From: a virus | IMG/VR virus record: IMGVR_UViG_3300044971_001605 | Coordinates: 1-24,462 of that record | Length of the DNA: 24,462 bases | Strand: one strand, 5' to 3' | In this document: piece by piece, positions 1 to 7,949 of the stretch | Numbering within the stretch: position 1 is the first letter of the stretch | How the letters are laid out: each line of letters begins with the position of its first letter | Position numbers and translations under genes: made by a program | Notes under the pieces: generated by a model | What the model was told of the DNA's origin: nothing | Databases searched by the model: none | What the model saw: only the letters and a program-made list of their open reading frames with translations

Positions 1-1149
1 ATACGGCTGGCTGCACCGACCAATATAAAAATATACCTTGCCGCCCTTTACTGCTACCCATGTGTTTTCAGCATTGTTTTGCGGAGTGCGTGGGCACGAC
101 GAGTCCTCTTCTAAAGACTTGTGGCTGGTCATTACAGGCTTGTTGCCCTTGCCGCTCTTGGACGCTTTGGATTCTGCTCGTCGCTTTTGTGACACAGCAG
201 CCTTGCGTTCCTTGGGTGACATCTCGCCCACAGTTTCAGGAGTCTTGCCCACCTTACGCATAGGTCGGCACTTGGGGTACGAACCGCCTTCGCTGGCACT
301 CTTGCGACCACACGGGGGGTACTCTCCAGTTTTTGGATCACGCTTGCCACCAATGTTTACCCACTTCTGCTTGAACCAATCACCCAAGTCTTCGTCAATC
401 TTGCACGGTGGGGTTGGGAACTGTGTGTTGTGCTTGGAGAATCCACCTGTCTGACCGGGTGTGGGTGGGCGACGCTTGTTCTTGTCGCTTTCAATAATAT
501 TGGCAGCAGCGGTATGGTACAGTTCAGTAAAGTCAAACTCTTCTTTCATGCCCTTACGCATTCCACGCTGTAGTTCATCAAACAGGCGAACAGTATCGTC
601 ACGACTCGCAGCAGACGGCATTCCTTGTGCAAACGATTTCTTGTTGTCTTGTTCGGCAGCGGCTCGCATCTTGCTGGCACTCATGCCCTGCACACCTGTT
701 GCTTTGGGATCACGCTTGCCTGCCATGACGAAATCGTAACGCTTTAGTTTTAGTCGGCGTTTAGGATCAGAGTGCTTCATTAGTTTACGGATGTTTTTGT
801 CATCGTAGTCTTCGCTGCGATCTTCGCCACCCACAAACACCACATGCTCGTACCCCATCTCTGCAAGCGTGTACAGCAGATCAAATGGGGTCTTTATCTT
901 TTCAGAGTTTAAAAAATGTACTCCCGGGAATAGGCGTTTCAACCAAAAATATTTACGAGATGGCGACAACGGATTCTTTTTGGGATCGTGACTGCGACTA
1001 AACCCAATCGCGTGATCTGCTCCCATTTTGTGTGCCGTGTCTACCACCTTGTTGAAAAGGAGTTGGTGTCCCGAAGTTGGTGGCTGAAAACGACCGAAAG
1101 CAACTACAATAGTTTTGCTTCGTCGTGTATCCTTTATAGATTTAGCCAC
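1..1149 (-). CDS. Nucleotidyltransferase (HxGH type) fused to DUF5872-like domain, partial
   Basis: The gene begins at a GTG (1147-1149) behind a very strong ribosome site, GGAGGTGAT (1154-1162), and runs in frame off the left edge, giving at least 383 residues without a stop. Residues 14-30 hold the nucleotidyltransferase signature GRFQPPTSGH (19-28). This is the (H/T)xGH motif of the NadR/NMNAT/cytidylyltransferase superfamily, with Thr in the first His position. A second motif, GMSASKMR (155-162), matches the ISSTxxR phosphate-binding motif. Family knowledge: these enzymes transfer AMP or CMP from a nucleotide triphosphate onto a phosphorylated substrate. Residues 257-296 (DWFKQKWVNIGGKRDPK then PPCGRKSA and YPKCRP) resemble the small Cys-containing DUF5872 domain that I recall from phage and algal-virus proteins. 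The linker and tail are rich in Lys, Ser and Pro. The substrate cannot be told from sequence. The motif GKRDPK occurs twice (144-149 and 268-273). Confidence 0.85.
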   Translation of the reverse strand, partial: MAKSIKDTRRSKTIVVAFGRFQPPTSGHQLLFNKVVDTAHKMGADHAIGFSRSHDPKKNPLSPSRKYFWLKRLFPGVHFLNSEKIKTPFDLLYTLAEMGYEHVVFVGGEDRSEDYDDKNIRKLMKHSDPKRRLKLKRYDFVMAGKRDPKATGVQGMSASKMRAAAEQDNKKSFAQGMPSAASRDDTVRLFDELQRGMRKGMKEEFDFTELYHTAAANIIESDKNKRRPPTPGQTGGFSKHNTQFPTPPCKIDEDLGDWFKQKWVNIGGKRDPKTGEYPPCGRKSASEGGSYPKCRPMRKVGKTPETVGEMSPKERKAAVSQKRRAESKASKSGKGNKPVMTSHKSLEEDSSCPRTPQNNAENTWVAVKGGKVYFYIGRCSQPY

Positions 1150-1191
1150 TTTAGATCACCTCCCGTAATGCACTTGCGGTGCACCAACTCT

Positions 1192-2409
1192 TTACTGTTT
1201 CCACGATTTGGAAATCGTGAAGTTAGCCTTTGAAAACTCAATGCGATCAACTAATTTCACCGCATCGTTACTCAAACGATCTATTGCAACAAACCCTTCG
1301 GGAACTGTTGCCACATACTTGTCACCCTTCTGCACAAATGTTCCAAACTCTGTGGACAGGGTTCCCAATTTGCCTAGCACATACTTCTTGATCTGTGCTA
1401 CACGATTATGTAGCGTGAACAGCCGATTGATTTGGTTGCGGTTGTTACGCACATAATCCAGTGTTGGGGTTGGTGTTTTGGCAGGAACTTTGGTTTTTCG
1501 TTCTTTACGCTTGGCATCCACTTTAGCAGACAGGAATGTTAGCAGTTCATTGGTATCGCCTAGTTCGCGGCCGCTACGGATAATGCTGTTGAAATACATC
1601 TTGATCTCGGCTACAACTGCTGTGTTTTTGGCTAGCCCGTTCATTACTGCTCGCAACCCAATACCCTCACGAATAATATCGTCTATTTGGGTATTGATGT
1701 GTGCAATATCTTTGGTGGTAAACAAGCCGTCACCACGAGAGAATCGGTAGGTGGCGTTGTCGTACCATACGGTTTTGCTTTTGGCTAGTCCTTCAAGTGA
1801 AGGGTTGAACCGCACAACACGCAGATCAGCCATGCTGTCACCACCGTATTCGGTGTGGAACACAATACCAATCTTGGCTCCTCCGATTCGTGTGCCCAAA
1901 TGGGACTGCGGATCAACCGCGTACTTGATGGTGTTGGGCTGGAATGTAATGTACCGCTTGCCGTCAATGGTTTCAGTCTTGCGTGTCTCGCTGTCAAACA
2001 GCAGATCGCCTTGCAGAATGGTTTTGATGCGGAGTGTCTTGAAATACTTGAGTGCCAGTTTGAGTTTGGCGTTCAGCCCGTCAGCAGGATGGTTGGCATT
2101 AATGTCTGCATCGGTGTAGTTAATCTTGGGTGTCTTGTTGAACACACTCTTTGTGCCCACAAAAAACTTGCCGTTCTCGGGGTTGATGCCCATGATGACA
2201 GCAGGCGCACCGTCCCACTTGACTGAAATATCGTATGGCACGGTTTCATTGCCGTGTAGAGACTGCACCACACCACGCAGAGAGTTCATTGCTTTTGAGA
2301 AGCCTGCAAAACCGCTGTTGAAGATTTCGTCTTCAAGATGCTCTAAATGTACATTCTTGCCCCCTGTGCTTTTCAGGGATTCGGCTAGAAAGGGAATAAA
2401 GGAATTCAT
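1192..2409 (-). CDS. DUF6267-like protein with a ligase-type KWDG motif
   Basis: A protein of 405 aa. An upstream in-frame Met would add 27 residues, but I prefer the ATG at 2409 because a CTAAATAA box (2423-2430) and a GGGGTG ribosome site lie just before it, and because the protein then starts MNSFIPFLAES, like other proteins here. Residues 60-75 contain VKWDGAPAVIMG. KWDG (64-67) matches the KxDG nucleotidyl-lysine motif of ATP-dependent DNA/RNA ligases and capping enzymes. Further conserved-looking blocks are GKFFVGTKSVFNKTPKINY, ILQGDLLF and KIGIVFHTEYGG. From memory this is the family annotated DUF6267 in T4-like phages. A covalent nucleotidyltransferase activity is inferred from the motif only. 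The N-terminus ends in L-A-E before Ser, the T4 prohead-protease consensus, so it may be packaged in the head. It follows the exonuclease gene, and a repair or end-processing pair is possible. Confidence 0.85.
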   Translation of the reverse strand: MNSFIPFLAESLKSTGGKNVHLEHLEDEIFNSGFAGFSKAMNSLRGVVQSLHGNETVPYDISVKWDGAPAVIMGINPENGKFFVGTKSVFNKTPKINYTDADINANHPADGLNAKLKLALKYFKTLRIKTILQGDLLFDSETRKTETIDGKRYITFQPNTIKYAVDPQSHLGTRIGGAKIGIVFHTEYGGDSMADLRVVRFNPSLEGLAKSKTVWYDNATYRFSRGDGLFTTKDIAHINTQIDDIIREGIGLRAVMNGLAKNTAVVAEIKMYFNSIIRSGRELGDTNELLTFLSAKVDAKRKERKTKVPAKTPTPTLDYVRNNRNQINRLFTLHNRVAQIKKYVLGKLGTLSTEFGTFVQKGDKYVATVPEGFVAIDRLSNDAVKLVDRIEFSKANFTISKSWKQ

Positions 2410-2422
2410 GGGTTTCACCCCA

Positions 2423-2430
2423 TTATTTAG
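2423..2430 (-). promoter_or_regulatory. Candidate late promoter box CTAAATAA
   Basis: CTAAATAA on the minus strand, 13 bases before the ATG at 2409. It resembles the T4 late-promoter element TATAAATA. The TAA stop of the upstream exonuclease gene (2427-2429) is contained in the box. Assignment rests on recurrence of the same box before other genes in this window. Confidence 0.5.
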
Positions 2431-3092
2431 ACCGTAGAAACCTGTTCGGATTTCCATAGTGCAATAGCGTCCACGAGGGGTTCCACCCAATCGCGGGTGT
2501 GGGCTTCAAACACTTGGCACTCGCCTGTGCTGGCTACACCCATGATGATTGTAATATTGTCCACTCGCTGCCCTGTCAGGTCTTGCCACATGAGCGCGTA
2601 TGCGGCTCCTTGAGTAAAATAATCACCAATTGCGTCTTCACTCTTGGGATTCTTGGAAGTCTTGAAGTCCACCACGGACAGGTTGCCGTTGTATTCTGCA
2701 ATACAGTCGGTGCGTCCTGCCAATCCAATTTTCTTTGACCACAGGGGTACTTCAACCGCACGAATGTTGTCAATGCAGTCCAAATACGGCTGCATGGTGT
2801 GGAACATATCCAACTCTTCCGTGCCTGCGGCTTCTTGCAGCGAAGCCTCAAAACGGTTCTGTAAATAGTCCTCTATAAGAGCATGAACCCGAGTGCCACG
2901 AGACAGGATTCGTTTGGACTCTTCGGGATTCTCTCGTCGCCATTTTGCGAAGAACTTTCGCTTTGCCCATCCTGTAACAGTAGTCACAGACGGGAAAACT
3001 CCATCGGGTGTTGTGTACTGCCGAGAGCCGTTTGCCTCTGCGGCTGTTATATCCCCCGAAATATTCACAAAAGCATGACGAAAAGATTTCAT
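2427..3092 (-). CDS. PD-(D/E)XK exonuclease, MGME1/Cas4-RecB-like
   Basis: A 221-aa protein. The nuclease core is readable: RGTRVHALIEDYL (65-77) supplies the N-terminal helix with His70; GLAGRTDCIAEYNG (123-136) supplies Asp129; LSVVDFKTSKNPK (138-150) supplies the D-x-K pair Asp142 and Lys144; QGAAYALMW (161-169) is the QxxxY-type motif. This order and spacing match the MGME1-like branch of the RecB/Cas4 nucleases, which cut single-stranded DNA ends and are common in T4-like phages. Likely role: processing of DNA ends during replication, recombination or host DNA breakdown. The start at 3092 lies 2 bases past the stop of the 55-aa gene at 3095-3262, so translation is probably coupled; the ribosome site is weak. 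The N-terminus MKSFRHAF resembles the capsid-targeting type but has no (L/I)xE site. Confidence 0.88.
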   Translation of the reverse strand: MKSFRHAFVNISGDITAAEANGSRQYTTPDGVFPSVTTVTGWAKRKFFAKWRRENPEESKRILSRGTRVHALIEDYLQNRFEASLQEAAGTEELDMFHTMQPYLDCIDNIRAVEVPLWSKKIGLAGRTDCIAEYNGNLSVVDFKTSKNPKSEDAIGDYFTQGAAYALMWQDLTGQRVDNITIIMGVASTGECQVFEAHTRDWVEPLVDAIALWKSEQVSTV

Positions 3093-3094
3093 AC

Positions 3095-3262
3095 TTATTC
3101 GTCTTCAGATGGCTGTTCATCAACCGCTTCCACTTCGGGTTCAGTCTTGGGCTGTTGGGGAAGTGGAGTTTGGTTGCGTTCCATCCACCGCTTGGCAGCA
3201 GCGAATTCAGGCTTGTTCTGTTGCTGTTGCATCCATAGCAGCATATCTCTCATGTTTGGCAT
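3095..3262 (-). CDS. Hypothetical 55-aa protein
   Basis: A short gene of 55 codons starting ATG at 3262 behind GGAG with 8-base spacing (AGGAGATTAAACTATG). The product begins MPNMRDMLLWMQQQQNKP, then AAAKRWMERNQTP, and ends in a disordered acidic tail (EVEAVDEQPSEDE). A Gln-rich amphipathic helix followed by a Pro/Glu tail suggests a small adaptor, but no family is recognised. Its stop lies 2 bases before the start of the exonuclease gene. The good ribosome site and tight packing support it as real. Confidence 0.7.
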   Translation of the reverse strand: MPNMRDMLLWMQQQQNKPEFAAAKRWMERNQTPLPQQPKTEPEVEAVDEQPSEDE

Positions 3263-3319
3263 AGTTTAATCTCCTAATAGTATCTAGGTGTGTAATTTAT
3301 GAAATATTCAACAAAGTAT

Positions 3320-4138
3320 CTAGTTTGAATACTTGAGTGCGGCTTCGTAGCCTTCTAGCAACTCTTCCGATATTCGTGCGTACTCCGCAGCACCACGAAT
3401 AAATGATTCGGTCACAGCCTGTGTGAATGGATTGCTGCTACCAAACAGGACGATTGCTGGTAGACACACTCCAACCACGACTTCACGCAGATACGCGGTT
3501 TTTGCGTCAAACGAATACGAGCCGCTCGCCTGTTTCGCTTCCAATTCGTGTAGCACTTTTTGAAAAGCCGCCGAGTACGAGCCTGTGGCATCCAAGTTCT
3601 CCTTGCCGTGCTGAATGGTGTTACGGGTTGCGTCCACACACGCGGTCTGTATATTGTAGTCACACTCTTCTTTCATGGTGATGAATTCCAGTGGTTTTAA
3701 CGCTTTCCTAAACTTGGACAGCACAGCGTATCTGTCAAATATTTGTAGTTCTTCGTTTACAGAACGAACCAGTGCGTAATTGCTCATGGCTTCTGCAAGA
3801 GAATAGATTCGTGTAAACGCTTTGCTGTCGTTGAACGGGCGAGTGAATAGCGACTGTTCGTGAACTGTGGAGTGCCTGTAGACTGTGTTTGATATGTACG
3901 GCAGATACCGCAACTCTGCGTTGCCTGTACGGAACCACACAACAGGAGAAGCGTAACGCTCCACAAGACTGTCGATTACTGCCAGTGTGAGGCGTGGATC
4001 GCTGCCGTACTCTTCGTTGATGTATAGAGTCAGCGGAGTTTCAGTTTGATCGGAAAGCACGAAACCAATATCCGCTTGGGAATCGTTGCTGCGAACCTGT
4101 ATACGACCACCGTTGGGTGTCTTGTCACATTGAATCAT
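3320..4138 (-). CDS. Hypothetical protein, 272 aa
   Basis: A protein of 272 aa with start ATG at 4138 behind CAGGAAACTACACC (AGGAAA, 8-base spacing). No family is recognised. The N-terminal third is mixed beta (RIQVRSNDSQADIGFVLS, TLYINEEYGSDPRL). The rest looks mostly alpha-helical, ending in a helix with regular Glu/Ala (ISEELLEGYEAALKYSN). A hydrophobic run, VVVGVCLPAIVLFG (near residues 221-234), could be a buried helix or a single membrane segment. It has no (L/I)xE N-terminal peptide. The stop is TAG at 3320-3322. Same-strand context with virion-type genes suggests a late gene, but I assign no function. Confidence 0.8.
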   Translation of the reverse strand: MIQCDKTPNGGRIQVRSNDSQADIGFVLSDQTETPLTLYINEEYGSDPRLTLAVIDSLVERYASPVVWFRTGNAELRYLPYISNTVYRHSTVHEQSLFTRPFNDSKAFTRIYSLAEAMSNYALVRSVNEELQIFDRYAVLSKFRKALKPLEFITMKEECDYNIQTACVDATRNTIQHGKENLDATGSYSAAFQKVLHELEAKQASGSYSFDAKTAYLREVVVGVCLPAIVLFGSSNPFTQAVTESFIRGAAEYARISEELLEGYEAALKYSN

Positions 4139-4155
4139 GGTGTAGTTTCCTGTTT

Positions 4156-4701
4156 TTACTTGCGCTTGCGTGGACGCAAGCCGAACGAGAGCCGTTTACG
4201 CATAGAAATTTTACGCCGTCTTCTAGCCACATTACGCTTGGAACGAGCCTTGCGAGCAGACCGCTTGGAGCGCATCTTGAGTTTGCGTAGTTGAGAACCC
4301 GGTCGTCGCACACACACTCTTGCGCCCTTTTTCATCATGCCCGGTCCGCACTTGAAAATGATTCGCTTCTTGCCTTTACGAACCACGATCTTGCGACGAG
4401 CAGCAGCCTCGTTAATCATTTCGGTTTGCACTTCAACCGATTCTTCAATCTCTTCGTCTTCTTCGGCTTCAATTTCCACATCAATATCTGCTTGCTCCAC
4501 AGGATCAAGAATCTCAATCACGCCGTCTTTTTCTTCCCACTCAATGCCTTCTTCGTCAAGATACGCAATCACATCTTCACGATCAAAATTAGGCATATCA
4601 AGAACTATTTTGCTTTCGGTGAGTTCAGCATCAAACTCTTCAAAGAATAATCTCTGAAGTGAGTTGAATGCGTGATCTCGTAAGTCCTTGAAGTCTTTCA
4701 T
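4156..4701 (-). CDS. Charge-segregated protein with acidic middle and very basic C-terminus
   Basis: A protein of 181 aa from the ATG at 4701; a longer frame from 4728 would overlap the upstream gene, whose stop (4703-4705) is directly before this ATG. Residues 1-62 look globular. Residues 64-91 are strongly acidic (DIDVEIEAEEDEEIEESVE). Residues 102-181 are extremely basic, with a small motif FKCGPGMMKKGARVCVRRP (116-134) carrying two Cys, then runs such as KRNVARRRRKISMRKR. I recall similar tails in uncharacterised T4-like phage proteins. The basic tail is expected to bind DNA or RNA, and the acidic stretch may shield it or mimic nucleic acid. A role in the prohead core or genome condensation is plausible from the charge pattern, but this is inference. 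Confidence 0.82.
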   Translation of the reverse strand: MKDFKDLRDHAFNSLQRLFFEEFDAELTESKIVLDMPNFDREDVIAYLDEEGIEWEEKDGVIEILDPVEQADIDVEIEAEEDEEIEESVEVQTEMINEAAARRKIVVRKGKKRIIFKCGPGMMKKGARVCVRRPGSQLRKLKMRSKRSARKARSKRNVARRRRKISMRKRLSFGLRPRKRK

Positions 4702-4702
4702 T

Positions 4703-6562
4703 TTAGTCCCACAACATGTCGTTGCCACGATCTAGTACAATTTTGCGGGTACGCTTGTCTAGAACCTGTAGCCCTGTGCCTGCTGCTTTGAGTTCAACCT
4801 CTCGGCTACCAGCAGTCTCGTAAGTATCTATGCCCATCTTCTTGATCTTCTTGACCTTGAGTGTATACGGCTTACCGTTTTTCTCTCCGTACACTTCAAA
4901 CTTTGTGCCTGCGGGCTTGATGTTCATGGTGGCAATGAGTTGCTGTGCCATCTCAATGGCATTACCTGTGGCTGCTGCGCTTGCCTTCCACCCCTTTGCG
5001 CTTGGCTTGGGAAGCAGGTTGCCCATTGCATCAGTCTTGCGAGTCTTGAGTGGTTTGTTTGATCCCACGAATCGTGCAGGGTCATCGGTGTCTACACCGT
5101 AGCCAATGGTTCCTAGTTGTGGGTTGCGATCACGCTTTACCTTTACGGCTTCAAGCAGCGACTCAACCAAACGCTCACGAGACGAACGGGGGTCTACGAA
5201 TCCTTCTTTCATGGGCTTCTCCTTCTTTTCTTCCTTTGGCTTCTCACCCACAGTTGCACCCGAGCGGCTTTGGCTCATTAGTCCTGCATCCTGTTGGAAC
5301 TTGTTTGAGAACTGGATAATTTCATCAATAGGTACTGCCTTGCCACCCTTGGTAATGGTTCGGGTTCTCATCTTGGCATTTGTGCCTTGACCGTTTGCAA
5401 TATCTACTGCACATTGTGCTGCCCAACGGTGATGCCCGTCAATCACATAGCCGTCGCTTACATAGATGGGTTCAAGCAGGCGAGCAGCAGCCTTGCCGTA
5501 GTTTTGTGGGTCTTGCTGTGCGGCTACGAGTGTGCCGTACATGGCTGCAACTTTGGAGCCTAGTAGTTCACCCTGAATAGGCTTGAGTGAAGTGGCATCC
5601 ACTTCCTGATCGTTGATCTCGTAGCCTGCGTCTTTGAGTGCTTCCTGATACGCCTTCTCCATGTTGACTTCTAGTTTCAAGTCTTCGGGAGTTACTTGTT
5701 CAGGACTAGTGTATCCCTTGCCTGCCATGAGAGCCTTGAATGCAGGCGAATCAGGCTTCTTGGGATCAACCTGTGAAGAGAATTGCGGCATCTCTTTACG
5801 CACAATACCCTTTGTGGTCTTTTCACCCTTGCGGTCGTAGCAGAAACCAACTTGAGAAAACATCTTGTCACACAACTCAAAGTCAATCACTTTTTGCCCA
5901 CGCAGAGCAGCAAGTGCTGCGTGGTTCATTTCATCGGTGAATTGTTTTTCTGCGTTTGCGTCACCGAATACGGATTCGCTGTCGTCTCGTGGGCCAGCAA
6001 AGGTTTCGGTTTTGATAGCATTGGCTACCACATTAGCCTTGCGAATATCAGGTTTTAGTTTTCCGCTGCCCACAGGGTCTTCACGAAACGCTGCATCAAA
6101 AACTGTTTGTGGGTCTTCTGCGGCTACATCAGGATGCTCTTCTTCAGGCTGTGGTTGATCTTTAGCGGTTTTGGTGGGCTGATCTGCGGGCTTGCCTTGT
6201 TGTGGTGCTGCTTGTGGTTTGGCTTGAGATGCAGCAGCGGGAGCAGGTGCTTCAGCAGCCTGTGCCTGTGGTTTTTGCTTTTGATCCACAGTCTTGTCTT
6301 TTGCGTACCCGTCTTGATCTAGTGACACTTCCCGAGAAGAGTCAACTGTGCCGTGATCCACGCTGCCACCGCGTCCCTGTCCTTTTGAGTACACCTTTGC
6401 TTTTTGCTCGTCATCAAAGTAGTCCACGGTTCCAGATGGATTCTTTGCACCGTAGTGACCACTAGCGGTCTTCCACACTTCTCGCTCTTTGTGCCCTGTT
6501 TTTACGGGTGCTGCTTGAAGTTCAAGGATTACTGTGCGTAGACTCTTGTATTGGTCGCTCAT
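4703..6562 (-). CDS. Large protein with ParB/Srx-type GHHRW domain
   Basis: A protein of 619 aa from an ATG behind GGAG (6-base spacing), one base after the stop of the preceding gene. Residues 1-15 (MSDQYKSLRTVILEL) contain I-L-E, the T4 prohead-protease consensus. Residues 90-150 are a low-complexity Gln/Ala/Pro linker. Residues 318-420 hold a ParB-like domain: ATSLKPIQGELLGSKVA, then EPIYVSDGYVIDGHHRWAA with DGHHRW at 375-380, the G-H-H-R motif of the ParB/sulfiredoxin fold, which binds or hydrolyses nucleotides and in some members cleaves DNA. Residues 430-455 are a Lys/Glu linker. The C-terminal part (480-619) is unrecognised and includes a basic KVKKIKKMG strand. Activity is unknown: ParB-type CTPase or nuclease are both possible. 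Confidence 0.85.
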   Translation of the reverse strand: MSDQYKSLRTVILELQAAPVKTGHKEREVWKTASGHYGAKNPSGTVDYFDDEQKAKVYSKGQGRGGSVDHGTVDSSREVSLDQDGYAKDKTVDQKQKPQAQAAEAPAPAAASQAKPQAAPQQGKPADQPTKTAKDQPQPEEEHPDVAAEDPQTVFDAAFREDPVGSGKLKPDIRKANVVANAIKTETFAGPRDDSESVFGDANAEKQFTDEMNHAALAALRGQKVIDFELCDKMFSQVGFCYDRKGEKTTKGIVRKEMPQFSSQVDPKKPDSPAFKALMAGKGYTSPEQVTPEDLKLEVNMEKAYQEALKDAGYEINDQEVDATSLKPIQGELLGSKVAAMYGTLVAAQQDPQNYGKAAARLLEPIYVSDGYVIDGHHRWAAQCAVDIANGQGTNAKMRTRTITKGGKAVPIDEIIQFSNKFQQDAGLMSQSRSGATVGEKPKEEKKEKPMKEGFVDPRSSRERLVESLLEAVKVKRDRNPQLGTIGYGVDTDDPARFVGSNKPLKTRKTDAMGNLLPKPSAKGWKASAAATGNAIEMAQQLIATMNIKPAGTKFEVYGEKNGKPYTLKVKKIKKMGIDTYETAGSREVELKAAGTGLQVLDKRTRKIVLDRGNDMLWD

Positions 6563-6563
6563 A

Positions 6564-7055
6564 TCATGCTCCGTAACTGCGTGTCAGTTTGGTGATCCTG
6601 TCAATTTGAGTCTGTAGTTTTTCCGAACGGTTGGGCCAGTGAATGTACTCTTTCTGTGGGTTCTTCATCAAATTAGTTAGTAGAGGAAGTATCATGGCTT
6701 CCAACTCCAACAGTTTGGTTTTGCAGTCCTCACGCATAGCATTAGATCGTTCTTCAACCTCATCCAAAACTGCACTCAAGTTTTCGCCTTGAGCGTGTAC
6801 TGAAGCACTGAGTTCCCCCAACTCCATGTTTAGTACACGATCAATCTTTTCTTCCACACGGGTTAGTTGTGCAGGAGACGCTGGCTTGAAAGCCACAAGT
6901 TTAGCGTCTATTTCTGCAAGTCTAGCCTGTATAGCCGAAATGGCAGCACTTGACACCGCCGGTTGCGGTGGTGGTTGCGGTGGTGAAGGGGCAAGTACCT
7001 TTAACTCGTCTTCATCAACCGCTGTGAAACCGAAATCAAATTCGGTATCACCCAT
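6564..7055 (-). CDS. Coiled-coil protein with conserved EYIHWPNR tail
   Basis: A protein of 163 aa. The N-terminus has an acidic stretch and a Pro-rich linker (APSPPQPPPQP). Residues 36-125 form a long predicted coiled coil (SAIQARLAEIDAKLVAF, VEEKIDRVLNMELGELSAS). The C-terminus contains NPQKEYIHWPNRSEKLQTQI, a block I recall from hypothetical proteins of several T4-like aquatic phages. Likely a structural or scaffolding component with an oligomerising stalk, though no enzyme motif is present. The ATG at 7053-7055 follows the upstream stop (7063-7065) by seven bases, with only a weak GTGG ribosome site, so translation may be coupled to it. Confidence 0.8.
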   Translation of the reverse strand: MGDTEFDFGFTAVDEDELKVLAPSPPQPPPQPAVSSAAISAIQARLAEIDAKLVAFKPASPAQLTRVEEKIDRVLNMELGELSASVHAQGENLSAVLDEVEERSNAMREDCKTKLLELEAMILPLLTNLMKNPQKEYIHWPNRSEKLQTQIDRITKLTRSYGA

Positions 7056-7062
7056 ATACCAC

Positions 7063-7872
7063 TCAGTTTATGTTCCAAGTACCGCTACCACTAACAGGAG
7101 CATTGAAATAAATCATTGCGGTAAATCCTGCATTTACTTGTGTTCCGCTTGCGAAGTTTTCAAAAGTTGCTCCTGCCACTACAGCAGTATTGTTAGGCTG
7201 ACCACCTGTAGGCCCAGCAACACCTGTAAAAGCATTTACTCCAATTGTTTCAACGGTAAAAAGAGTTCCTGGGGATTTTGTAGCACCAGCCCACGGAGAT
7301 GCAAAAGCAATTTGTCGTGTTGCTGCCGAAGCCAAAGTGAATCCTCTTGGACTACCAACAACCGCAAAATCATTATTGCTGAAAGCCCCACCGAAATTAA
7401 TTCTGTCTCCAGTGTCTAGTGTTACCCCACCAACTATTCCCCAAGCAGTTGCACCAGTTGCACCGGGACTTAGTGTTCCACCCAATGAAATGCCGGAATA
7501 CATGACAGCCCTATGGTCTGCGCCGCTACGAACAAACTTCTTTAGGAAAATACCAACAGTTTGTCCTTCATTTGCTCCAATTATATTTCCATTTGGCAGA
7601 GTGCTACCACGGGGATTCTGTAGTTCAGCCTCCGTGGCAAATTCTGGTGTATTAGGTAGCAATCCCGGATAGATTGTGCCAAAAGGAGGGAATCCAGTAC
7701 CGGTAGTCAAACCAGTAATACCAAAGCCCAGTTTTCTCGCCATTTTTTCAATCATCTGTGCGCCTGTGCGACCAATTGCACCGCTTACACCGTGAGAGGT
7801 AAAAAGGTGGGCGAGAATGTTGCCTAGTTTGTTGGCTCGTGCTAGTTCTACTGATCCTGCGGTAAATGCCAT
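7063..7872 (-). CDS. Putative virion structural protein, Gly/Ala/Thr-rich
   Basis: A protein of 269 aa from an ATG behind AAAGGACATTCCG. The first 55 residues look helical (ELARANKLGNILAHLF, AQMIEKMARKLGFG). The remainder is beta-type, rich in Gly, Ala, Thr, Asn and Phe, with few charged residues after position 120 (for example GATAWGIVGGVTLDTGDR and TAMIYFNAPVSGSGTWNIN). This composition is typical of phage surface, decoration or fibre proteins, but I do not recognise a family. An ATAAATA box lies upstream (7916-7922). It differs in composition from its neighbours, which are charged and helical. Confidence 0.8.
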   Translation of the reverse strand: MAFTAGSVELARANKLGNILAHLFTSHGVSGAIGRTGAQMIEKMARKLGFGITGLTTGTGFPPFGTIYPGLLPNTPEFATEAELQNPRGSTLPNGNIIGANEGQTVGIFLKKFVRSGADHRAVMYSGISLGGTLSPGATGATAWGIVGGVTLDTGDRINFGGAFSNNDFAVVGSPRGFTLASAATRQIAFASPWAGATKSPGTLFTVETIGVNAFTGVAGPTGGQPNNTAVVAGATFENFASGTQVNAGFTAMIYFNAPVSGSGTWNIN

Positions 7873-7915
7873 CGGAATGTCCTTTCGATTGGGGGGAGTA
7901 ATTGCCTTGTCTACT

Positions 7916-7922
7916 TATTTAT
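7916..7922 (-). promoter_or_regulatory. Candidate late promoter box ATAAATA
   Basis: ATAAATA on the minus strand (in GAATAAATAAG), 43 bases before the ATG at 7872 and within a 77-base intergenic gap. It is closer to the canonical T4 late box TATAAATA than the CTAAATA copies, although its distance to the start codon is longer. Confidence 0.4.
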
Positions 7923-7949
7923 TCATTTCTGTAGCGTCACCCACGGAGT

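Noticed and set aside
38-454. Plus-strand open frame at the left edge
   Set aside because: The minus strand here carries the nucleotidyltransferase/DUF5872-like protein with recognisable motifs and a strong GTG start site.
1169-1183. TGCAC/GTGCA hairpin between the first two genes
   Set aside because: Only five pairs and no U-tract; too weak to call.
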